Assembly: GCA_024281135.1 (NCBI GenBank)
Contig: JAMXLG010000344.1
Coordinates: 1 to 8,324, forward strand
Source of the DNA: Vulcanimicrobiia bacterium
Lineage (GTDB): Bacteria; Eremiobacterota; Eremiobacteria; Baltobacterales; Baltobacteraceae
Direction of reading: 5' to 3'
Length of the DNA stretch: 8,324 nt
Each line of letters opens with the position of its first letter. Position 1 is the first letter of the stretch. The position numbers and the translations under genes were made by a program. Of the stretch, positions 1 through 5,703 are shown piece by piece. Under the pieces are notes generated by a model, which made no database searches, had not been told where the DNA came from, and saw only the letters and a list, made by a program, of their open reading frames with translations.

Positions 1-1351
1 ATGCCGATTTATCCGCGTAGCCGTGAATCAGCGCCGAAACCGCGGCGAAAACGGAAATCACGAAGATGATGATGTCACGCGCATCGTGCGAGGGCGGATT
101 TCGAAATTCCAGCGCTACGAGTGCAAGTGTGAGTATGCTAGCTACGAGAATCAACAGGCCACTTGCTCGCCGCGACCGCTCGACTTTCCTCTCGTCGCGG
201 TGTTTCGCGCGCACGAAAAAGTGCTCTTGATCTGTGATCCAGCCGTCGCGCGCCTCTTGAGCGCGTTCAATCCACCGTTGCTCGTTGATGCGCCGTTCGG
301 TGCGCCAGCCTTCATAACGCGCTGAAGAGCGCAGCGCTTTTCGAACCCACTCGAGCTCGGCCTCGTGCTTGCGTTCGTAAAGCGTGCTCAAATCGCCACC
401 CAGTTCGAGCGCATCCCAAAACCGTTGGATGCGCAATGCTTCGCTTAGCGCGCGATAGTCTTGACTCTTGGACTCATATCGCTTGACTCGCGCAAACCAG
501 ACCACGAAGAATGCGGCCGCAAACGCAAGGATATTTGCAATGAGGAACGCGAGCGGCGGAATCCCGCTGCGATTACCCATCGCGTTATCGAGTTGGTACG
601 CTAAAAGCGCGATCACGGCCGCTGCGATGAAAGCAAAGCTGCAGTCCAACGCGCGATTCTGCTCGGCGTGGAACCGCATCGCAAGCTCATCGGCAATCGT
701 AAAAAGCGACGGCCGCGGCTTTTTAGGAAAATCGCGGACCGCATCTTGGTTAAATTCGTCGACACGCGACCACGTCGCCGGCTCGGGCATGTGGTGGCTT
801 CCGGAGATCCGTTCCTCGGGGTCCGCGGAGCCGTTGCGAGAGACGATGATCCAGTCGATGGGTTCGGTGTTCGCGATGCGCGCATCGACGACGTCGGCGG
901 TGCCGCCGATTCCGTGGGCCGGCAGCCCATCCCACAGCGCAATGAGTAAATCGCTCGTCTTGGCGATGAACGTGCCGAGTTCTGCGTATCGCTCGTCGCG
1001 ATGCGCCGCGGGCGACGCGTGAGGAACGACGAAGCTCGTTTGCGCGCGTGCTAGGAGCGCGTCGAATGCGGCGAGCGATTCCGGCGTCGTGAAATCTTCA
1101 CGGTACTGCTCGAGGCTTATGGGAAGCGGAACGATCAATTCCAATCCGAGCGAGAGCGCAGCGTCTGCCACGATGCGATCGGCGCCTTCGGCGAGTGGCG
1201 AAAGTATGACGATCGGCGTATGCGGATAATCGCGCGCAAGCTGGCCCAGTCGTTGCGTGACAAGTTCGCGCGCGGCGTCGACGTGTGCATCTGCAACGTC
1301 TCGATGCCCCGTAACACCGACGAGCAAAGGAATCGCGCCGTCCGCCACCAT
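1..1351 (-). CDS. SLOG-domain protein with four predicted TM helices (SLATT/DUF4231-like), C-terminus beyond window
   Basis: The frame is open without a stop from an ATG at 1351 to the left edge, giving 450 residues; the C-terminus is outside the window. The N-terminal ~170 residues look like a SLOG (LOG/DprA/TRPM-type Rossmann) nucleotide-binding domain. They show GVTGHRD (12-18), LSPLAEGADRIVADAAL (50-66), LIVPLPI (72-78), DLLIALWDG (134-142) and GGTADVV (149-155). Four hydrophobic segments follow at about 238-254, 265-287, 397-415 and 427-444. They form two hairpins separated by ~110 highly charged, Trp-rich, probably helical residues. SLOG proteins fused to 2TM SLATT-type modules are proposed to sense a nucleotide signal and act at the membrane, often in conflict systems; that role is inferred here. 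The ATG is the earliest possible start because an in-frame TAG immediately precedes it. GGGG at 1357-1360, 5 nt upstream, is a weak ribosome-binding candidate. No partner enzyme such as a SMODS nucleotidyltransferase is visible. Confidence 0.85.
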   Translation of the reverse strand, partial: MVADGAIPLLVGVTGHRDVADAHVDAARELVTQRLGQLARDYPHTPIVILSPLAEGADRIVADAALSLGLELIVPLPISLEQYREDFTTPESLAAFDALLARAQTSFVVPHASPAAHRDERYAELGTFIAKTSDLLIALWDGLPAHGIGGTADVVDARIANTEPIDWIIVSRNGSADPEERISGSHHMPEPATWSRVDEFNQDAVRDFPKKPRPSLFTIADELAMRFHAEQNRALDCSFAFIAAAVIALLAYQLDNAMGNRSGIPPLAFLIANILAFAAAFFVVWFARVKRYESKSQDYRALSEALRIQRFWDALELGGDLSTLYERKHEAELEWVRKALRSSARYEGWRTERRINEQRWIERAQEARDGWITDQEHFFVRAKHRDERKVERSRRASGLLILVASILTLALVALEFRNPPSHDARDIIIFVISVFAAVSALIHGYADKSA

Positions 1352-1589
1352 CTACACCCCGTAGATCATCTTAACGCTTATTCCGCCGTCGAGCATGAGA
1401 TTCGCTTCCGCAACGTCGCGACATATGCAATTCACGCGAATATGAAACGGCGCGAGACTCATCGCCGTAGCATGCGTTAAAGCAACGATTCCACCCTTCG
1501 ATGCGGCGAGTGGATGCGATATTCACAATCGTTCCCCGGCCATGTAGGGGTTCTACCCGCGTAACAATTTGGCAACCGCGCAGCGATAG
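1352..1589 (-). pseudogene. Relic of a short-chain dehydrogenase/reductase (C-terminal half, frameshifted and internally deleted)
   Basis: Two adjacent minus-strand frames together read as the second half of a classical SDR oxidoreductase. The first (1589 to about 1506) gives LSLRGCQIVTR and then GTIVNIASTR, the beta-strand carrying the catalytic-Ser region. The second (1507 to the TAG at 1354-1352) gives AASKGGIVALTHATAMSLAP, then FHIRVNCI, then ANLMLDGGISVKMIYGV and stop. Between the segments about ten residues are missing, including the Tyr of YxxxK. Between RVNCI and ANLMLDGG roughly 50 residues of a normal SDR are absent without loss of frame. The N-terminal cofactor-binding part (GxxxGxG) is absent too, because fliQ begins beyond 1598. 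With no active-site Tyr, no Rossmann start and a frame change, this cannot encode a working enzyme. The surviving segments are well conserved, so the decay is probably fairly recent. An assembly error could explain a frameshift but not all three losses. Confidence 0.8.
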
Positions 1590-1598
1590 CGTCGGCGC

Positions 1599-1868
1599 AT
1601 GGATGGTTTTGCCGGATTGCTGCGAGAGGCGATGGTGCTGGCGGGGATGCTGTGCATTCCGGTGCTTGCCGTTGCGGCGCTTGTCGGAACGGCGATTGCG
1701 GTCGTGCAAGCAGCCACGCAAGTTCAGGAACAAACGCTCACGCTGCTTCCAAAGATGATAGCCGTCGGCATGACGATTGCGCTCTTCGGCGGTTTCGCGT
1801 TACGCGCGTGCGAAAGTCTTTTCCATCACGCGCTGGCTGCGATCCCCGCGCTTTTATATCTGCCATGA
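1599..1868 (+). CDS. fliQ: Flagellar export-gate protein FliQ
   Basis: Small inner-membrane protein of the flagellar type III export gate, where several copies pack with FliP and FliR into the helical channel core. At 89 residues it has the standard family length. It has two hydrophobic helices (about 14-36 and 52-72) joined by the diagnostic loop QAATQVQEQTL (37-47), followed by PKMIAV. The ATG at 1599 gives a normal FliQ N-terminus (MDGFAGLLREAM), although no clear Shine-Dalgarno sequence precedes it. It is the first gene of the operon as seen here. Its stop overlaps the fliR start as ATGA at 1865-1868. fliP, the usual upstream neighbour, is not there; the upstream sequence is the SDR relic on the other strand. 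SctS of a non-flagellar system is the alternative, but the FlhA motifs downstream favour the flagellar version. Confidence 0.93.
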   Translation: MDGFAGLLREAMVLAGMLCIPVLAVAALVGTAIAVVQAATQVQEQTLTLLPKMIAVGMTIALFGGFALRACESLFHHALAAIPALLYLP

Positions 1869-2575
1869 GTGCAACGCCACTGCTCGTGTTTGCGCGATGC
1901 GCCGGGTTCGTTTTTCGCGCGCCCGGCTTTTCGCATCCGAGCGTGCCTCGTGCGTTGCGAGCGGCGCTGGCGCTGGTGCTTGTCTGCGCGATTGCTCCCG
2001 GTGTCCAGGCGCGCCAATTCGACGGGGCAGCGCTCATGGTCGCCCTTATCGTGGAGTTCGCGATTGGAACCGCGATCGGCATGGCCGCTTCGCTGCTCTA
2101 CGACGGTGCGTACGCGGGCGGACGGATGTTGGACGATTACGTCGGCGTCAAAGCGATTGCGCCGAACGTCGACGTCGTCGCGCCGAGCGGTTTCGGGCGG
2201 ATCTGGTCGATTGCGTTTACCGGCGGCTACTTTCTCTTCGGCGCCTATCGTCCGGCGCTCGGCGCATTTTCGGAGAGTTTCCAACGAATCGCGCCCGGCA
2301 CACCGTTTGATGCGCATGCATGGAGCCCGTTCGCGATCTCAGTCGCGACGACGATCGTTTCCGTTGCGCTTGCCGTTGCAGCGCCGGCGATTGCGCTCGC
2401 ATTCGTGACGCAAATAGCGCTTGCAGCACTCGCTCGAACCGTGCCACGCTTCGCAACGTTTACGCTGTCGTTTCCACTCGTCTTCGGCGTGGTGCTGATC
2501 GTGACCGCAATCTCGTTACCAATCACGCTTTCGCAAGCGGCGCATCCGCTCGTTTCAATGCCGGTCATACGATGA
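1865..2575 (+). CDS. fliR: Flagellar export-gate protein FliR
   Basis: Polytopic inner-membrane subunit of the export gate, present in one copy with FliP and FliQ and contacting FlhB. The ATG at 1865 overlaps the fliQ stop, giving 236 residues, slightly shorter than the usual ~255. An earlier in-frame ATG at 1652 lies inside fliQ and would add non-FliR sequence. The hydrophobic profile fits a multi-pass protein: N-terminal helix with FARCAGFVFRAPGF (9-22), then helices near 32-48, 55-79, 110-126, 148-184 and 203-224. The C-terminal region ALARTVPRFATFTLSFPL (198-215) matches the FliR pattern in which a Val-Pro pair precedes a Phe-Pro-Leu helix. Outside these parts the sequence is divergent, for example DDYVGVKA at 90-97 in the middle. 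Identity is supported by its position between fliQ and flhB as much as by sequence. Confidence 0.88.
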   Translation: MSATPLLVFARCAGFVFRAPGFSHPSVPRALRAALALVLVCAIAPGVQARQFDGAALMVALIVEFAIGTAIGMAASLLYDGAYAGGRMLDDYVGVKAIAPNVDVVAPSGFGRIWSIAFTGGYFLFGAYRPALGAFSESFQRIAPGTPFDAHAWSPFAISVATTIVSVALAVAAPAIALAFVTQIALAALARTVPRFATFTLSFPLVFGVVLIVTAISLPITLSQAAHPLVSMPVIR

Positions 2576-3582
2576 GCGACGCCTCCGAGAAGCAATTCGA
2601 CGCGACGCCGTCGCGAATCGCGAAAGCGCGTCGTGAGGGAAACGTTCCTCGCTCACAAGAGTTCTCTGCGAACCTTGCCTTTATCGCGGGGGCGGCTTGC
2701 GTCGCCGGAATCGCTCCTACATTTACCGCGCTTGCGCGTCATGCGATTACGAATGCTTCGCGCGGCTCCTCCGCAAATGTCGAGGCGCTCGGCTTAGTCG
2801 CGTGCGGACTTGCGGTTACGTCGACCGCCGCTTGCGCGGCGGTGGCGGCAACGGTGATACAAACAGGTGGGCTTACGATCGTGGTGCCGTCGTTTCGCTT
2901 TTCACGCATCGCACCGGTCGAGGGTATCAAGCGCATGTTTTCGCGCGAGGCGGCTACTCACGCCGTGCGCGCCGTGGTCGCGTTCGTTTTGGCGGGCATC
3001 GCCATCGCAGGTTCGATACGCGCGGTGTTCGCCGTGGCGAGCGCGTCATCGAATGCCGTGGCTGTTGCTACGACAGCGTGGAGCGGTGCCGAGCATGTTG
3101 TTTTTGTCGCAGCGAGTGTTGGATTGGTTTTCGCGGTCGTCGAGTACGGTGCCGCTCGCCGGTCCTGGCTCACGAAGCTCAAGATGAGTTTGCACGAACT
3201 CAAGCGCGAGCTAAAAGAAAACGACGGCGATCCGGCGACGCGCTCGCGGCGCAAGGCGCTGCACCGGAACGTGCTGCGCGGAGCAATCGCAAAGGTGAAA
3301 GACTCATCGTTCGTCGTCGTGAATCCGACGCACGTCGCGGTCGCGCTCGAATACCGGCCTCCGGAGGTTCCGGTTCCGTTGGTCATCGTTCGCGCCGCCG
3401 ACGAAATGGCGTTACGCGTACGCGAAGAAGCCGCGCGAGCCGGCGTGCCGGTCATCGAAAATATCGCACTCGCGCGCGCGCTCTTCGCACAAGCAGACGT
3501 CGGCGAACCGATTCCGAACGACTATTACGTTGCCGTCGCGGAAATCGTAGCCGCGCTCATTCGCAGCGGTGCTTTGGAATGA
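2572..3582 (+). CDS. flhB: Flagellar export switch protein FlhB
   Basis: Membrane protein that switches substrate specificity of the flagellar export apparatus from rod/hook to filament proteins through autocleavage. It has 336 residues from the ATG at 2572, which overlaps the fliR stop. The N-terminus shows the family pattern EK-x3-ATPSRIAKARREGNVPRSQE (6-30). Four hydrophobic stretches follow at about 33-60, 71-95, 130-158 and 172-192, with the conserved loop RIAPVEGIKRMFS (112-124). KLKMSLHELKRELKENDGDP (202-221) leads into the cytoplasmic domain. The autocleavage motif NPTH is at 251-254, followed by VAVALEY. The C-terminal domain is complete (VIVRAADEMALRVRE, GVPVIEN, IPNDYYVAVAEI). An in-frame ATG at 2320 lies inside fliR and is not the start. 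The intact NPTH motif implies normal cleavage. The stop overlaps the flhA ATG. Confidence 0.95.
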   Translation: MSDASEKQFDATPSRIAKARREGNVPRSQEFSANLAFIAGAACVAGIAPTFTALARHAITNASRGSSANVEALGLVACGLAVTSTAACAAVAATVIQTGGLTIVVPSFRFSRIAPVEGIKRMFSREAATHAVRAVVAFVLAGIAIAGSIRAVFAVASASSNAVAVATTAWSGAEHVVFVAASVGLVFAVVEYGAARRSWLTKLKMSLHELKRELKENDGDPATRSRRKALHRNVLRGAIAKVKDSSFVVVNPTHVAVALEYRPPEVPVPLVIVRAADEMALRVREEAARAGVPVIENIALARALFAQADVGEPIPNDYYVAVAEIVAALIRSGALE

Positions 3583-5624
3583 CGAAACTTCCCGTTTACG
3601 CGTTCGCCGGATGTCTACTGGCAATCGTCGCAATCCTGATCGTCCCGCTGCCTCCATGGCTGCTCGACGTGCTGCTCGGGATCAACGTCTTCGGATCGGC
3701 GCTCGTGTTGTTGCTCGCCGTCACGATCGATGACCCGCTGGAGTTCTCCGCATTCGCGCCGGCGTTGCTCGTCGCGACACTCTTTCGCCTTTCGCTTGAC
3801 GTCTCGGCGACACGCCTGATTTTGACGGATGGCGCGACGCCCGGCGCTGTGGGCGCGATCATTCCAGCTTTCGGCGAATTCGTCGTCCAGGGTAACCTCG
3901 TGGTCGGATTGATCGTCTTCGCGATTCTGATTACGATCCAATTCGTCGTGATAGCGAGCGGTTCGCAGCGCGTTGCCGAAGTTGCCGCGCGCTTTACGCT
4001 CGATGCGATGCCCGGTAAACAGATGGCGATCGATGCCGACGTGCATGCGGGCGCACTCGACGCCGAAGGTGCGCGGCATAAGCGCGCACTCGTACAGCGA
4101 GAAGCGGATTTCTACGGTGCAATGGATGGTGCCGGAAAATTCGTCAAAGGCGATGCCATCGCTGCGCTCGTGATCGTGGCGCTCAATCTCGCCGGCGGAA
4201 TCGTCGTCGGCATCGCATATCACGGGCTCTCACCACTCGATGCGCTCAATACGTTTGCATTGCTCTCGATCGGGAACGCGCTCGTCACGACGCTTCCCGC
4301 GTTTTTGATTTCGACGGCGATGGGCATGATGGTGACGCGCGTGGCATCCGACGGCGCGCTCGGCGCAGATCTTGCGGCTCAGCTGTTTGCGCGCCCCGAT
4401 GTCTTGCGCAGCGCCGGTGCGTTGCTCATCGTGCTCTCGTTCGTTCCCGCGTTGCCGCGCCCGGTATTTTTGTCGCTCGGTGCGTGCGCGTTTGCCGCGG
4501 CGCAGCTCGCCGTTCGGATACGACGCGCGCGCGTTCGCAAAGCGGCTATGGATGCGGAACGAGCCAAGCGGCAAGCGCTGCGGCGTCCGGAGCTTGCGCT
4601 TGGGATGGTCGGCGTTGATGCGATGTCGATCGACATCGGCGCTGATCTTGCGCAGTTGCTTGCGCCGCCGCTGGCCGACGCGTTGCTGGATCGAATCGGT
4701 GAAGTGCGGCGCGCACTCGCAACCGAGATCGGCATCGTGCTTCCGGGCGTGCGTCTGCGCGACGATCTCGCGCGAGATCCGCACACCTACGCGATTCGGG
4801 TGCGCGATCGCATCGTCGGCGAAGGGTGTCTCTTTTTAGAACGATTGCTCGTGGTGGCCGATGCGTCGATCCTCACGCGCTTCGGACTCGAGGTCCAACC
4901 CGAACCCGTGTACGCACTGCCGTCGTCATGGATCGACCCCGCGCAACGCATGGCGCTCGTCGATGTGGGCGGCCTGGTGTTCGACCCGATTTCGATCGTC
5001 GGATCGCACGTCGCCGAGATAGTCCGCCGTTATGCATCGGAGCTCGTCGGACGCCAAGAGCTGCAGACCATGCTGGAACATCTTCGTGCGACGATGCCCG
5101 CGCTCGTGAAAGAGATCGGTACCGACGCCTTCCCGCTCGGTTCGCTCCATCGGGCCTACATTCATATGCTGCGCGAAGGAGCATGGCCGCGCGATCCGGT
5201 CGCCGTGCTGCAAGCGATGCTCGAGACGCCGACACGTGATCCCCGGGAGCTGGCCGAAGCGGCGCGCCGCGCGATCGTCCCAGACCTCCTACGCCGCCGG
5301 GGGCTCGTAAAGCTGGAGCCGCTCTTGCTCGACCCCGGATACGAGCGCGAGTTGGTGAGGGCGTGGACGGGCCCCGGCGCCGAGATCGCCCCCGACCCCG
5401 AGCGGGCCCTGGCGCTGCGCGACGCCGTAGAAGCGTACGGCGCTCGGATGCCTAGAGACCGGGCGGCAGTCGTCTGCACCGCAGCCCTACGACCCGTGCT
5501 GGCTGACTTCCTTATACGCTCCGGAATACGGGCTGAAGTGTTAGCCTACGGAGAAGTGCCGCCGGAATTGCAGTTAGTTCCGGCCGAAGTGGTGAACCAT
5601 GAGCGCCGGCCCCTTGCGGTTTGA
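3579..5624 (+). CDS. flhA: Flagellar export-gate protein FlhA
   Basis: Large export-gate subunit that forms the nonameric cytoplasmic ring and couples the proton gradient to flagellar protein export. It has 681 residues, close to the usual ~690. The N-terminal ~310 residues contain about eight membrane helices. The FHIPEP signature follows AEVAARFTLDAMPGKQMAID (133-152), and READFYGAMDGAGKFVKGDA (174-193) is the flagellar-style form rather than the SctV form. A charged linker at 311-340 leads to the cytoplasmic domain, complete to AYGEVPPELQL (656-666). D192 aligns with Salmonella D208. The usual IGDGLV motif reads IGNALV (N233), and the usual LNVASTR reads LDVSATR (D74). Rare codons (ATA, AGA, AGG, CTA) cluster in the last ~110 codons. 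The start at 3579 overlaps the flhB stop; an in-frame ATG at 2697 lies inside flhB and is rejected. The stop codon lies within the secD promoter -35 element. Confidence 0.95.
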   Translation: MTKLPVYAFAGCLLAIVAILIVPLPPWLLDVLLGINVFGSALVLLLAVTIDDPLEFSAFAPALLVATLFRLSLDVSATRLILTDGATPGAVGAIIPAFGEFVVQGNLVVGLIVFAILITIQFVVIASGSQRVAEVAARFTLDAMPGKQMAIDADVHAGALDAEGARHKRALVQREADFYGAMDGAGKFVKGDAIAALVIVALNLAGGIVVGIAYHGLSPLDALNTFALLSIGNALVTTLPAFLISTAMGMMVTRVASDGALGADLAAQLFARPDVLRSAGALLIVLSFVPALPRPVFLSLGACAFAAAQLAVRIRRARVRKAAMDAERAKRQALRRPELALGMVGVDAMSIDIGADLAQLLAPPLADALLDRIGEVRRALATEIGIVLPGVRLRDDLARDPHTYAIRVRDRIVGEGCLFLERLLVVADASILTRFGLEVQPEPVYALPSSWIDPAQRMALVDVGGLVFDPISIVGSHVAEIVRRYASELVGRQELQTMLEHLRATMPALVKEIGTDAFPLGSLHRAYIHMLREGAWPRDPVAVLQAMLETPTRDPRELAEAARRAIVPDLLRRRGLVKLEPLLLDPGYERELVRAWTGPGAEIAPDPERALALRDAVEAYGARMPRDRAAVVCTAALRPVLADFLIRSGIRAEVLAYGEVPPELQLVPAEVVNHERRPLAV

Positions 5625-5649
5625 CCCGCCGGGACGCTCCTGATACACT
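5621..5649 (+). promoter_or_regulatory. Predicted sigma70-type promoter for secD-secF
   Basis: TTGACC (5621-5626, 5 of 6 to TTGACA) is separated by exactly 17 bases from TACACT (5644-5649, 4 of 6 to TATAAT). TG at 5641-5642, one base before the -10, makes it an extended -10 type. Predicted transcription start is a G near 5655-5657. The -35 hexamer contains the flhA stop codon TGA (5622-5624), so the promoter starts inside flhA. It is the best promoter-like match I see in the window, and it gives secDF transcription independent of the flagellar operon. Prediction only. Confidence 0.65.
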
Positions 5650-5660
5650 TCTAGGGTTGT

Positions 5661-5692
5661 CGCCGGGCTTTGGCCTGGCGTTCCTTCTTTTC
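5661..5692 (+). terminator. Hairpin with T-rich flank between flhA and secD (terminator or 5' leader stem-loop)
   Basis: CGCCGGGC (5661-5668) pairs with GCCTGGCG (5673-5680) in an 8-bp stem with one G-T wobble and a TTTG loop. TTCCTTCTTTTC (5681-5692) follows. This has the form of an imperfect intrinsic terminator for transcripts reading out of flhA. It lies downstream of the predicted secD start site, so it would also form the extreme 5' end of the secD message. It could therefore act as terminator, attenuator or stabilising stem; the sequence does not decide between them. Confidence 0.5.
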
Positions 5693-5703
5693 ATAGTTAG
5701 ACG

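Noticed and set aside
468..1022. 184-residue plus-strand open frame
   Set aside because: It lies antisense to the continuous SLOG-protein frame, has no recognisable motif, and its composition is that expected for the reverse of a GC-rich gene.
1544..1556. Small inverted repeat GTAG-GGGTT-CTAC
   Set aside because: A 4-bp stem is too short to mean anything, and it lies within the SDR relic where coding origin explains the sequence.
1570..1586. Sigma54-like GG-N10-GC pattern upstream of fliQ (TTGGCA ... CAGC)
   Set aside because: The -12 half is poor, the predicted start would fall only a few bases from the ATG, and such spacing is common by chance in GC-rich DNA.
2320..2571. Upstream in-frame extension of flhB
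   Set aside because: These codons lie inside fliR in another frame and add 84 residues unlike FlhB; the ATG at 2572 gives the normal FlhB N-terminus.
2697..3578. Upstream in-frame extension of flhA (294 extra residues, Arg/Cys-rich)
   Set aside because: It overlaps flhB almost entirely in another frame and has shadow composition; FlhA clearly begins at 3579.
3615..4223. 202-residue minus-strand open frame within flhA
   Set aside because: Antisense to conserved FlhA membrane and FHIPEP sequence, with no motifs of its own.
1599..5624. Non-flagellar type III secretion (injectisome) identity for the four-gene operon
   Set aside because: The FlhA segment READFYGAMDGAGKFVKGDA and the FlhB C-terminal IPNDYY pattern look flagellar, and no secretin, needle or effector genes are visible. 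Not fully excluded.
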